Shown piece by piece: positions 6,958-13,902 of a DNA stretch of 13,902 nt (position 1 is its first letter; each line of letters opens with the position of its first letter). The position numbers were made by a program, and so were the translations under genes. The notes beneath the pieces are model-generated. The model worked only from the letters and a program-made list of their open reading frames with translations. It searched no databases and had not been told where the DNA came from. The DNA is from an uncultured bacterium (GTDB taxonomy: Bacteria > Gemmatimonadota > Gemmatimonadetes > Palauibacterales > KS3-K002): positions 1 through 13,902 of the forward strand of contig CANPVY010000153.1 of NCBI GenBank assembly GCA_947581845.1, read 5' to 3'.

Positions 6958-9103
6958 GGGTAAGGTGGTGGTCATCGACCTACCCGAGCCACAGCTCGAT
7001 CCGGATCAGGTGCTGGTTCAGAACTACTACTCGCTGATCAGCTCGGGTACCGAGTTGAGCACCCTGTCCAAAACACCTGTCGAACTCGTGCGACAAACGA
7101 TCGCGGACCCCTGGATGCGCAAGGCCGTGCAGCAGACACTACTCGCGGCAGGTCTCGCACAGACGGCCCGCAGGGTCTGGCATGAGATGATCAAGCCCCG
7201 CGAGATCGGCTACAGCGGGGCGGGCCGAGTGCTGGCTGTCGGCGAGCGCGTCGAAGGGTTCCGTGTGGGTGACAAGGTCGCCTTCGCAGCCACCGGCCAC
7301 GCGGAGATCGTGGCACCCACCATCAACCATATCGTCCCGGCCCCGGAAACGGTGAAGCTGCCGCACGCCGCTTTCGTCACCGTTGGCGGCATCGTCATAC
7401 AGTCGCTGCGTCGGGCCGAGATCCAGTTCGGCGAGACGGTCGCGATATTCGGGCTCGGACTTCTGGGCCAGCTTTGCGCGATGGTTGCCAAGGCCGCCGG
7501 TTGCGTCGTCGTGGGGATCGATGTCAACGAGAGCCGCAACGAGCTGGCCCGACGCATCGGAGTCGACTTCGTTATCAACCCGACTCAGTCCGACCTCAAG
7601 CGGCGAGTCATGGATTTCACCGGGAAACACGGCGTCGACGCGACAGTCATCTGCGCTAGCTCGAAGTCGGAGAGCATCATCAATGCCTCGATGGAGATCA
7701 CGCGGAAGCAAGGGCGAGTCGTCATCGTAGGCTATGTCAAGCTCGACATTCACCCCAAAAATTTCCTTTACAACGAGATCGACCTCCGCTACTCCCGCGC
7801 TTACGGCCCCGGTAGCTATCACGACGGCTACGAACAAGGTCGCTTGGACTACCCCTTCGCTTATGTGCGCTGGACGGAGAAACGCAATCTGGCCGAGTTC
7901 ATCCGGCTCGTCAGTGAAGGGACCGTCGATCCCGAGCCACTGATCGGCGGTGTCTTCCCGATCGAGAAGGCACAGGACGCCTTCGACGCGATCAGCCAGG
8001 GAACCCTGGAGGGAGTCGCGGCACTGATCGCCTACGATGTGGAGAAGGAGCCGGACCGCCGCCGGACCCTCGAGGTGCACCGGCGACCCAAGAAGTCGGG
8101 CGAAGTCGGTATCTCAATCATCGGTTGCGGGAACCACGCGCTGGCCACTCATCTCCCCAACCTCCGTGCTATGCCCGGCGTCCAAGTCCGCGGCCTGGCC
8201 TCGGCCACAGGAAAGAACGCTCTGTTGGTGGCCAAGAGCCTGGGTGCCACCGTCGTCACCACCGACATCGAAGACGTGCTGCGCGACCCGGACACCGATG
8301 CTGTAATCATCTCCTCCAACCAGCCAGAGCACTTCCAGCATCTGCGCCGAGCGGTGGAAGCTGGCAAAGCGGTCTTCCTGGAGAAGCCGCTGGTTACCCT
8401 GCTCGACGACCTGAAAGAGGTGCTGCAGATCATGGAGGACGAGCCGATCCTCTTCACCCTCGGGCTCAACCGCCGCTACTCGCCGCTCTTGGCGAAGCTT
8501 CGAGGGGTGCTGGAGGGGCCGGTGCACTCAGTGGTCTATACGGTAGCCGAGCGATTCATCCCCCCGGATCACTGGAGCCTCGACGAGACCGAAGGCGGCG
8601 GCCGCCTGCTGAGCGAAGGCGAGCACTTCATCGATCTTTGCCATCTGCTCGTCGGCCGCGAGCCTCTATCCGTGTATGCACGGGCTCTCGCACCCGTGCC
8701 TGACGACCTTCGCAAGCTGTGCAATTACGCGCTCACCATCCACTACGACGGGGCCGTCGCCAACGTGATCTTCAACGAGAGCGGCAGTGCCGGATTCCCG
8801 CGCGAGCGGCTGCAGGTGCTGGCCCCCGGTCAGGTCGCGATCCTGGATGACTTCGCGAAGCTGACCGTCCACGGAAGGAAAGTGAAATCGTATGGCAGTC
8901 GCACGCGAAGGCAGATGGGGCACAAACAGGCCCTGACCGAGTTCGTAGCCGCGATCCGCGGTGAGCCCAATAACCTGCTCACCTGGCATGAAGCCCTGCT
9001 GGCCACGCTATGCATGTTCGCCGCCCAAGAGAGTATCCGCAGCGGCGAGCCGGTCGACCTACGCCAGTTCAGGCGCGCCCTCTCGTGCGCCGAAGCGGAC
9101 TAA
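6923..9103 (+). CDS. Bi-domain oxidoreductase: MDR dehydrogenase fused to Gfo/Idh/MocA domain
   Basis: 726 residues in two halves. Residues 1 to about 380 are a medium-chain dehydrogenase/reductase: GYSGAGRVLAVG, VGDKVAFAATGHAE and the Rossmann AIFGLGLLGQL (about 174-184). Residues from about 396 are a Gfo/Idh/MocA NAD(P)-dependent oxidoreductase: ISIIGCGNHALATHLPN, then EKPL near 487, which carries the family lysine. This fused layout is a known family in surface-sugar loci. In the MDR half the usual catalytic zinc cysteine region reads LISSGTEL, with serine, and the structural-zinc cysteine cluster is absent, so this half is probably zinc-free. The start is ATG 6923, preceded by AGGA with a 4-nt spacer; longer readings back to 6869 only shadow the methyltransferase. 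Likely role: redox steps on a nucleotide sugar or lipid-linked sugar. The substrate is unknown. Confidence 0.88.
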   Translation: MRQIVRRVIDRKGKVVVIDLPEPQLDPDQVLVQNYYSLISSGTELSTLSKTPVELVRQTIADPWMRKAVQQTLLAAGLAQTARRVWHEMIKPREIGYSGAGRVLAVGERVEGFRVGDKVAFAATGHAEIVAPTINHIVPAPETVKLPHAAFVTVGGIVIQSLRRAEIQFGETVAIFGLGLLGQLCAMVAKAAGCVVVGIDVNESRNELARRIGVDFVINPTQSDLKRRVMDFTGKHGVDATVICASSKSESIINASMEITRKQGRVVIVGYVKLDIHPKNFLYNEIDLRYSRAYGPGSYHDGYEQGRLDYPFAYVRWTEKRNLAEFIRLVSEGTVDPEPLIGGVFPIEKAQDAFDAISQGTLEGVAALIAYDVEKEPDRRRTLEVHRRPKKSGEVGISIIGCGNHALATHLPNLRAMPGVQVRGLASATGKNALLVAKSLGATVVTTDIEDVLRDPDTDAVIISSNQPEHFQHLRRAVEAGKAVFLEKPLVTLLDDLKEVLQIMEDEPILFTLGLNRRYSPLLAKLRGVLEGPVHSVVYTVAERFIPPDHWSLDETEGGGRLLSEGEHFIDLCHLLVGREPLSVYARALAPVPDDLRKLCNYALTIHYDGAVANVIFNESGSAGFPRERLQVLAPGQVAILDDFAKLTVHGRKVKSYGSRTRRQMGHKQALTEFVAAIRGEPNNLLTWHEALLATLCMFAAQESIRSGEPVDLRQFRRALSCAEAD

Positions 9104-9115
9104 GCTTTTTCGTGT

Positions 9116-10153
9116 ATGCGCATCCTGATCGACATTCTCCACCCGGCGCATGTGCATTTCTTCCGCAACTTCCACGCGGAGATGAGCAAGCGCGGGCATC
9201 AGCTCCGCATCACTGCACGCGCCAAGGAGTGCTCGATCGAACTCCTGGAGCGATACGGGCTGCCGTACGAGCTCATATCGGTGCAGCGGTCCGGCCAGTT
9301 GGGACTGGCGGCTGAACTCATGCAGCGTACCTACCGTCTGGCGCAAGTGATTCGAGCGTTTCGCCCGACCGTGATGACGGGAATCATGGGACCGAGCATC
9401 GCGCTCGCGGGAAAGATCCATCGTGTCCCCGCGGTGGTCTTCTATGACACCGAATTCGCAGCGCAAACCAACTGGTTCGTCTACCCACTCGCTTACAGCG
9501 TCTGCACACCCGACTGCTATGAGGGCGAGGTGCGGGGAACACACCGAACTTATGCCGGTTACCATGAGCTTGCCTATCTCCACCCCAACCGTTTCGCGCC
9601 CGATCCTGGGAAGCTCGAGGCCTTCGGCCTGAGCCCTGGCGAGCCCTACTCGATCGTTCGCTTCGTGTCGTGGCAGGCCATACACGACCGCCGCGAAGGG
9701 GGGCTGACCGTCGAACAGAAACGCGAGCTCGTCCGTCTGCTAGAACAACACGGCCGTGTGCTGATCTCCTCCGAGGGGCCTCTTCCGGATGACCTTCAGG
9801 ACAAAAAGGTCGGCGGCCCCATCCAAGACATACACCACCTGCTCGCCTTCGCTCAGCTGATCGTGGGAGAGTCGGCCACTATGGCCTCGGAAGCCGGCGT
9901 CCTCGGCGTACCCGCCGTCTTCATAGCCAAGACGGGACGCGGGTATATCAACGACCAAGAACGGCGCTACGGCCTGGTACGCCACTTCACTGAGGATCGC
10001 TTTGCCGAGGCGGTCGAAACCGTCACCGGACTGCTTCACGGCATGCTGCCTGCCGACCTGAGAACGCGAGCGCGGGAGCAACTGCTGAGTGAGAAGATCG
10101 ATGTGACCGAGTGGATGGTCAGCTACTTCGAGCAGCAGTTCAGCGCGGGCTGA
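9116..10153 (+). CDS. DUF354 family protein (GT-B fold, UDP-GlcNAc 2-epimerase/glycosyltransferase-like)
   Basis: 345 residues. The N-terminus MRILIDILHPAHVHFFRNF and the following RGHQLRITARAKECSIELL are the DUF354 signature. The C-terminal half has the GT-B donor-side features IVGESATMASEAGVLGVPA (about 249-267), resembling nucleotide-sugar binding in UDP-GlcNAc 2-epimerases and MurG-like transferases, and SIVRFVSWQAIHD in between. Members are common in capsule and exopolysaccharide loci of bacteria and archaea, but no reaction is firmly assigned. The gene begins 12 nt after the bi-domain gene and has no obvious Shine-Dalgarno, so it is probably read from the same transcript. It is the last gene of the rightward run and faces the convergent methyltransferase. 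Confidence 0.82.
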   Translation: MRILIDILHPAHVHFFRNFHAEMSKRGHQLRITARAKECSIELLERYGLPYELISVQRSGQLGLAAELMQRTYRLAQVIRAFRPTVMTGIMGPSIALAGKIHRVPAVVFYDTEFAAQTNWFVYPLAYSVCTPDCYEGEVRGTHRTYAGYHELAYLHPNRFAPDPGKLEAFGLSPGEPYSIVRFVSWQAIHDRREGGLTVEQKRELVRLLEQHGRVLISSEGPLPDDLQDKKVGGPIQDIHHLLAFAQLIVGESATMASEAGVLGVPAVFIAKTGRGYINDQERRYGLVRHFTEDRFAEAVETVTGLLHGMLPADLRTRAREQLLSEKIDVTEWMVSYFEQQFSAG

Positions 10154-10201
10154 CAGCGAGGGATTGGGGGGTCGGCACTACTGGCGGAGTGAAAGCCCGC
10201 G
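10144..10201. repeat. Inverted repeat at the convergent gene ends
   Basis: CGCGGGCT (10144-10151) and AGCCCGCG (10194-10201) are perfect 8-bp arms about 42 nt apart. They span the end of the DUF354 gene and the gap before the convergent methyltransferase. The long loop and lack of a T-tract make a classic intrinsic terminator unlikely; a weak bidirectional stop is possible. Confidence 0.25.
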
Positions 10202-10208
10202 TGCTCTC

Positions 10209-10832
10209 TTACTTCCTGGCCACCATGATGATGTTGCTCGCCACGACAAGTCCGATCAGATCTTCCAGGGCCCACCAGATCGGCTGACGGCCGGTCCGCC
10301 AAGTCCGTGAGTAACGAGATACACCTCTCAGGTAGTTCAGAGAATACCTGCGGACGGATGCCTCTCTGAAGCCCGCGTCGTAGGCGAGCCGCTTGATGGA
10401 CTCGATACAGAACGGATGCCTGTGCGTGTAATCGCGCCAGAATCTGTGCCCGACCCTGTAGATGTCCGGCGTGATGACTACGACGCTGCCCCCCGGCATC
10501 AGGATCCGATGTATCTCGCGCAGCAGGAACAGAGGATCCGCGATATGCTCTACGACACTATCGCAACTCACTGCATGGAAGGACGCAACTGCGAACGGCA
10601 GGCCATCCGTGATGTCCGCGCGCGCGCACGTCAGGCCACGGGACCGCGCGAGCTTCAATGCGTCTTCGTCTATGTCGATCCCGATGATACGCTCCGGACA
10701 ATGCTGCAGGAAGTTCCCCGTGGAGCATCCGATGTCCAGAATCCGTCCTCCCAAGGCGGAAAAATGACGGTAGTAGAGCTTCCGCTTCCGCGTTGGCGTC
10801 GGGAGGTTATCGCGCTCCGAATAGTAACTCAT
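10209..10832 (-). CDS. Class I SAM-dependent methyltransferase (second, minus strand)
   Basis: 207 residues. Motif I RILDIGCSTGNFL (30-42), IIGIDIDEDALKLA (49-62), ADITDGLPF (72-80), the VVEHIADP acidic/His motif (93-100), and LMPGGSVVVITPD (111-123). The segment HRFWRDYTHRHPF (129-141) is a conserved loop in methyltransferases next to glycosyltransferases. It is not a close copy of the 6085 methyltransferase; the two differ in motif I and in the C-terminal half. It lies downstream of the GT4 gene on the same strand, separated by 108 nt, and so probably shares its promoter. The start is ATG 10832. The acceptor is unknown, likely a sugar hydroxyl or a lipid-linked intermediate. Confidence 0.85.
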   Translation of the reverse strand: MSYYSERDNLPTPTRKRKLYYRHFSALGGRILDIGCSTGNFLQHCPERIIGIDIDEDALKLARSRGLTCARADITDGLPFAVASFHAVSCDSVVEHIADPLFLLREIHRILMPGGSVVVITPDIYRVGHRFWRDYTHRHPFCIESIKRLAYDAGFREASVRRYSLNYLRGVSRYSRTWRTGRQPIWWALEDLIGLVVASNIIMVARK

Positions 10833-10841
10833 GCCTTACCA

Positions 10842-10858
10842 GCCGGTTCGCCACCGGC
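10842..10858. repeat. Small hairpin between GT4 and methyltransferase genes
   Basis: GCCGGT-TCGCC-ACCGGC: 6-bp arms and a 5-nt loop, 10 nt upstream of the minus-strand methyltransferase start. It could affect translation or stabilise a processed mRNA end. It is short enough to be chance in GC-rich DNA. Confidence 0.2.
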
Positions 10859-10940
10859 GCTGTCTCTCGGCCTCACCGGGCCCCGGCGGCCGTCCAACCG
10901 GCGTGGAAAGCCCGCTGGCCCCGCGCCGCCGTCTAGCATC

Positions 10941-12149
10941 CTACGGTTGGCGCGACTCGAGTGAGCCGAGGTGCTCCAGAAACCTGTCATAGGCCTTCCC
11001 CCAGGTCCAGCGCTTCACCATCTCCTTTGCCCGGTCACCCATTCGAGCGAGCTCCTCCGAGGGGCCTCCCAGCAGGCCTGCGATGAGATCCGCGATCTCC
11101 TCAGCGCCGTACGCCGCCGGGAGCTTGCGACCGTTCTCACCGTCGACGACCGTCTCCTCGACGCCGCCACCCTCGAACGCCACGACGGGCACTCCCAAAG
11201 AACCCGCCTCGAGTGGAGTCAGCCCGAACGGGACATCTCTCTCCAGATAGACGTACAGGGTGGCACCGCTCATGTAGCGCAGCACATCCGCATACTCGCT
11301 GACAAAGCCGGTCATCAAACAGTATGGCTCGAGCTCGAGCGACCGGATCAACCTGGCGACTCTTTCACGGAGAGGACCGTCCCCAACGATCACTCCGGTA
11401 ACGTCGACCCCGCGCTGCCTGAGCCTGTGCACGACCTGCACGAACAGGTCGAAGTTCTTCTTCGGAATGATCTTGCCCGTGCTCACCAGTATGTGCTGGC
11501 TGCGGATCGGGAGAGCGCGCCGAATGAATCCCGGATCAAGCAGGTCGAGGTCGGGAGGATCGATGCCAGGGCTCGCAATCGCGACGTCGCTGCGGTAAAC
11601 CCGCACACAATCGTCGCGGACCATCTTCGAGATGGCGACCACCAAATCCGCCCGTCCAGCGAAGAGCTTGTCGAGCCAGCGATACAGAGGCGCCAGAACA
11701 GGCACCAGCCAGCTCAGCGGGGGATAGCTGCGTGCGACCAGTCCCGTTTGCCCATAGGCGAAATGCGGCAGCTGCAGACAGAGGAAAACCCGATTCTTCT
11801 TGCGTCGCAGGCTGTCAATGAACAACGAAGACAGTGTGTTGTCGTTCCAGTAGATATCATAGTCGCTGTCTTCGGGGACGAGTCTGAACAGAAACGGGGA
11901 ATAGAGGACATCACACAGGCTCTCGAGAAAATGAAACCGTGTCGGCCGGTGCGCCCAACTCAGCTGCCTGACCTCTACGTCGTCCGGGAGATGGGCAGCC
12001 AATCCGGTGGGCAGGTGGCGGGTGACCACAGTCACGCGCTGGTCTCGCCGAACCGCCTCTCGCGCGAATTGAAAACAAAAGTGCTCCGCCCCTGAGTAGG
12101 TCTTGAACCGCGGAAACACGTGCACGATTCTCAGCGTGGCAGTCTGCAT
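10941..12149 (-). CDS. GT4 family glycosyltransferase (GT-B fold)
   Basis: 402 residues from ATG 12149. The N-terminal acceptor domain has the glycine-rich loop YSGAEHF (18-24); the donor domain has STGKIIPKKNFD (223-234), VIVGDGPLRE (263-272) and FGLTPLEAGSLGVPVVAFE (308-326), the GT4 signature. The second glutamate of the EX7E motif is present (E314), but the position of the first holds valine in DVPFGL, with Asp one residue before, which is unusual. The enzyme is cytoplasmic or peripheral and uses a nucleotide-sugar donor. ATG 12149 is chosen because GGAG lies 5 nt upstream; a GTG at 12179 would add ten residues over that site. It is probably the first gene of a two-gene leftward transcript with the 10209 methyltransferase. 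Confidence 0.87.
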   Translation of the reverse strand: MQTATLRIVHVFPRFKTYSGAEHFCFQFAREAVRRDQRVTVVTRHLPTGLAAHLPDDVEVRQLSWAHRPTRFHFLESLCDVLYSPFLFRLVPEDSDYDIYWNDNTLSSLFIDSLRRKKNRVFLCLQLPHFAYGQTGLVARSYPPLSWLVPVLAPLYRWLDKLFAGRADLVVAISKMVRDDCVRVYRSDVAIASPGIDPPDLDLLDPGFIRRALPIRSQHILVSTGKIIPKKNFDLFVQVVHRLRQRGVDVTGVIVGDGPLRERVARLIRSLELEPYCLMTGFVSEYADVLRYMSGATLYVYLERDVPFGLTPLEAGSLGVPVVAFEGGGVEETVVDGENGRKLPAAYGAEEIADLIAGLLGGPSEELARMGDRAKEMVKRWTWGKAYDRFLEHLGSLESRQP

Positions 12150-12285
12150 CACGTCTCCGCAGGAAGTCCTCCTAGGCACCGCAGCGCTGCCGGCGACGTC
12201 TCACTGAATTCGACCCGTTGCCAACGGCATAGAGCCTTGGGGCACTCGGAACTCGGCAGGGGAACGAGACAGCGGACCGGGATCC

Positions 12286-12314
12286 ATACTATCAAGGGAA
12301 TCGCGGCGATTCAA
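12286..12314 (-). promoter_or_regulatory. Putative promoter of the leftward GT4-methyltransferase transcript
   Basis: Minus strand: TTGAAT (12314-12309), a 17-nt spacer, TAGTAT (12291-12286), each 4/6 to consensus. Transcription would begin near 12279, giving a leader of about 130 nt to ATG 12149. The spacer and part of the -35 are covered by a perfect palindrome at 12298-12312. Confidence 0.4.
12298..12312. repeat. Perfect palindrome inside the leftward promoter, candidate operator
   Basis: GAATCGC-G-GCGATTC: 7-bp arms around one base. It lies between and partly over the -35 and -10 of the putative GT4 promoter, so a bound dimer would block polymerase. Its sequence differs from the palindrome at 1216-1234, suggesting a different regulator. 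Confidence 0.4.
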
Positions 12315-12381
12315 GTCACCTCAACCCATGCCGGAGCTTCCGAGCAGCACGACGACAACAGTAGGGCCTCAGCGCTGCACA

Positions 12382-12410
12382 TTCCGACGGAGAAGAAAGC
12401 GATGTATACT
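12382..12410 (+). promoter_or_regulatory. Putative promoter of the flippase-like gene
   Basis: TTCCGA (12382-12387), a 17-nt spacer, then TATACT (12405-12410). The -10 is 5/6 to consensus and stands out in GC-rich DNA; the -35 is 3/6. The start point would fall near 12417, about 93 nt before the TTG start at 12510. It overlaps ATG 12402, which argues against that ATG being the start codon. Confidence 0.35.
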
Positions 12411-12509
12411 CGGGGCAGTCCGGTCTGGGCCGCCTGCGCGTTGGCTTCGCCGCAGCGCAGCGCCTGCTTCAGACTGCTGCATCTCCCACAGACTCGCAGC
12501 GGAGCTGAC

Positions 12510-13463
12510 TTGTCTCGGAAGCGTCTGTTCCTTTGGGTAGGTACCTCTCTCGGCCTCTTGCTATTCGCCGCGTTGCTGGTTCACTACGAGCCCGAGTCGG
12601 TGTTCGCGCCACTACTACGAACCAGGTTTCACATACTGCTAACAGTGACGGTGATCCTGGGAGCAATCCAGGTACTGAACGCCGTGTCGCCGGTCGTGCT
12701 GCTCGGCCGGCCCGAGGAAGGAGAGCTCACGTGGTGGTCGCGTACGCGCGCGTTCCTGGCCTTGCAGCCGCTGACGCTTTTCGCCCCGGGACGCCTGTCC
12801 GACTTCGGCGCCTTGCCACTTCTGAGCAGGTTCTACGCACCTGGGCGGCTGGCAAGCTCGATTGTCCTCGACCGATTGGTCACGCTTTTCTTCCTTTTGC
12901 TCATGACGCCACTCGCTCTGCGCCTGGTCATTCCGGGTAAGGTGTCGGGTCTCCTAGACCTGATCGTGGTCGTCTGCCTCGTCCTCGTCGGCGCGCTCCC
13001 GTTCCTGCTCACGAATCGCAAGGTTCGCGACCTGGCCAATCGCACCTTGCTGCGCCTGTCGCCGGGTGCCCTGCGCGGCTTCGCAGCGCACACCGAGCTG
13101 CTCCTCCACTCTGGTCGCACGCGCTTGCTGCTCAACCTGATACTGACCGCACTCAAGACCGTCTTGTCAGCCGCCACGATCTCGCTCCTGGCCGGGAGCC
13201 TGGGGTTGTCCCTCGACCTGCTCACCGCAACGTGGATGTCGGTGCTGGTTCAGCTGGCGACCTCCATTCCGCTGTCTATCCAGGGAATCGGCGTGGCCGA
13301 GGGCTCGTTGGCCGGCTTGTTCGCGCTCAACGGACTCCCCGGAGCCCTGGCGCTCTCTATTACCGTGATCTCCCGCATCTTGCTCCTGGGCGTCATGGCT
13401 GTCATTTACTCTACCACGACGATACCGCTGCTCTCACAGCAGCTTGGGAGTGCACGAGATTGA
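12510..13463 (+). CDS. Lysylphosphatidylglycerol-synthase TM-family membrane protein (flippase-like)
   Basis: 317 residues from TTG 12510, all membrane-spanning, about 7-8 helices. The start MSRKRLFLWVGTSLGLLLF has the usual positive N-terminus before helix 1. The signature SIPLSIQGIGVAEGSLAGLF (about 252-271) matches the conserved GxGVxEG helix of the LPG-synthase TM / UPF0104 family. These proteins sit in many glycan loci and may help move lipid-linked intermediates, though the family also includes the flippase part of MprF; no lysyltransferase domain is present here. TTG 12510 has GGAG 5 nt upstream and gives the family's usual length. ATG 12402 also has GGAG, 9 nt upstream, but adds 36 unlikely residues and covers a -10 box. 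Function in this locus is inferred from context. Confidence 0.8.
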   Translation: MSRKRLFLWVGTSLGLLLFAALLVHYEPESVFAPLLRTRFHILLTVTVILGAIQVLNAVSPVVLLGRPEEGELTWWSRTRAFLALQPLTLFAPGRLSDFGALPLLSRFYAPGRLASSIVLDRLVTLFFLLLMTPLALRLVIPGKVSGLLDLIVVVCLVLVGALPFLLTNRKVRDLANRTLLRLSPGALRGFAAHTELLLHSGRTRLLLNLILTALKTVLSAATISLLAGSLGLSLDLLTATWMSVLVQLATSIPLSIQGIGVAEGSLAGLFALNGLPGALALSITVISRILLLGVMAVIYSTTTIPLLSQQLGSARD

Positions 13464-13576
13464 CCGGTCACGGGCTCGGTCCGGCTGCGCGAACGATCGT
13501 GACGTCGGCCTTATCTCGCATCTCTCAGCAGGGAGCATGGTGGGTGCTCAGGACGATTAGCATGGGTGCGAAGTGA
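13464..13576. other. Gap before the AsnB-like gene
   Basis: A 113-nt gap with no clear promoter. CATCTCTCAGCA at 13519-13530 resembles CATCTTTCAGCA at 1349-1360 and lies 58 nt before the next start (61 nt in the 1349 copy). No TTGAG box is present 17 nt upstream here, so it is at best a partial third copy. Confidence 0.25.
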
Positions 13577-13902
13577 ATGTGTGGCATCGCAGGCACATTT
13601 GGATTCGGCGATCTTGACTTGGTACGGGCGATGACAGACGCCATCGCCCACCGTGGACCCGATGGTGAGTACTTCTATGAGGACGGGTCGGTTCGCATGG
13701 GGAGTCGCCGCCTGGCCATCTTGGACCCGGAGCACGGGACCCAGCCCATGCTGAACGAGTCCGGCACGGTTGCCGTGATATATAACGGCGAGATCTATAA
13801 CTACCCCGAGTTACGGACCCAGCTCCTGGCGAAGGGCCACATCCTCAAGACCCGCTGCGACACCGAACTGCTCCCACATCTTTATGAGGACGAGGGGATC
13901 GA
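13577..13902 (+). CDS. AsnB-like glutamine-dependent amidotransferase (asparagine synthase family), N-terminal part
   Basis: 108 codons are visible and the frame runs off the window without a stop. MCGIAGTFG puts the class II glutaminase nucleophile Cys2 right after the start. HRGPDGE, SRRLAILD, YNGEIYNYPELR and RCDTELL are the other glutaminase-domain signatures of AsnB. The ATP-pyrophosphatase synthetase domain would lie beyond the edge. In surface-glycan loci such proteins often amidate a sugar carboxylate or another acceptor rather than make free asparagine, which fits a locus that also has redox enzymes; this is inference. ATG 13577 is fixed by the need for Cys2. The Shine-Dalgarno is weak. 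Confidence 0.9.
   Translation, partial: MCGIAGTFGFGDLDLVRAMTDAIAHRGPDGEYFYEDGSVRMGSRRLAILDPEHGTQPMLNESGTVAVIYNGEIYNYPELRTQLLAKGHILKTRCDTELLPHLYEDEGI

Larger units (their letters stand above)
12150..12509. other. Divergent intergenic region between GT4 and flippase-like genes
   Basis: This 360-base region separates divergent starts. It contains the leftward promoter and palindrome (12286-12314) and a rightward promoter candidate (12382-12410). An open rightward frame crosses it from 12120, but the residues it would encode are unlike any membrane-protein N-terminus and overlap the GT4 start, so I treat it as non-coding. Confidence 0.5.

Noticed and set aside
7139..8080. Minus-strand open frame of 313 codons within the bi-domain oxidoreductase gene
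   Set aside because: It mirrors a strongly supported gene and has no recognisable motif; such frames are common opposite high-GC3 genes.
10144..10201. Intrinsic terminator between the convergent genes
   Set aside because: The arms are 42 nt apart and no T-run follows on either strand; kept only as a low-confidence repeat.
10971..12095. Plus-strand open frame of 374 codons opposite the GT4 gene
   Set aside because: The minus strand carries unmistakable GT4 motifs over the same span; the plus frame has none.
12120..12509. Longer N-terminus for the flippase-like protein
   Set aside because: It overlaps the divergent GT4 start and both promoter candidates, and its residues do not fit the family; TTG 12510 with GGAG gives the normal length.
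1..13902. CRISPR array, tRNA, rRNA, insertion sequence or transposase
   Set aside because: No regularly spaced repeats, cloverleaf, rRNA-like stretch or transposase motif was seen on either strand.

Overview
This GC-rich window, with codons ending mostly in G or C, reads as part of a bacterial surface-glycan locus (exopolysaccharide, O-antigen-like or lipid-linked glycan). The gene set (a PilS/NtrB-type membrane kinase, a polyprenyl-phosphate glycosyltransferase with a GT-C partner, a fused two-domain oxidoreductase, a DUF354 protein and an asparagine-synthase-like amidotransferase) suggests an environmental, probably diderm, bacterium. No rRNA, tRNA or lineage marker is present, so the phylum is not assigned. 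All product calls come from reading motifs by eye; no database search was run.

Layout. 1-1122 (minus) is the N-terminal part of a membrane sensor histidine kinase with six or so membrane segments and a PAS domain; the window edge cuts it just before the expected H-box. 1123-1585 is a control region. It holds a putative kinase promoter overlapped by a 19-bp palindrome, and a decayed copy of the promoter, leader and N-terminus of the GT2 gene found 2.4 kb downstream. 1586-10153 (plus) is the main gene run: GT-C membrane glycosyltransferase, GT2 polyprenyl-phosphate glycosyltransferase, an alpha/alpha-barrel enzyme, a methyltransferase, a fused dehydrogenase/Gfo-Idh-MocA oxidoreductase and a DUF354 GT-B-like protein. 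Several junctions are ATGA or longer overlaps, implying translational coupling. 10209-12149 (minus) carries a second methyltransferase and a GT4 glycosyltransferase, convergent with the main run. 12150-12509 is a divergent promoter region. 12510-13463 (plus) is a flippase-like LPG-synthase-TM-family protein, and 13577-13902 (plus) is the start of an AsnB-like amidotransferase that runs off the window.

How the genes may work together (inference). The GT2 enzyme charges a polyprenyl phosphate with a sugar on the cytoplasmic face. A flippase, perhaps the 12510 protein or an unseen one, moves it across the membrane. The GT-C enzyme then transfers it on the outer face. The GT4 enzyme, the two methyltransferases, the fused oxidoreductase, the barrel enzyme, the DUF354 protein and the amidotransferase would build, oxidise, methylate or amidate the sugars.

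The least ordinary signals are the duplicated GT2 promoter/N-terminus at 1326-1589, whose 59-codon frame ends in an ATGA overlap with the GT-C start; palindromes lying over two predicted promoters; and the uncharacterised barrel enzyme coupled to the GT2.
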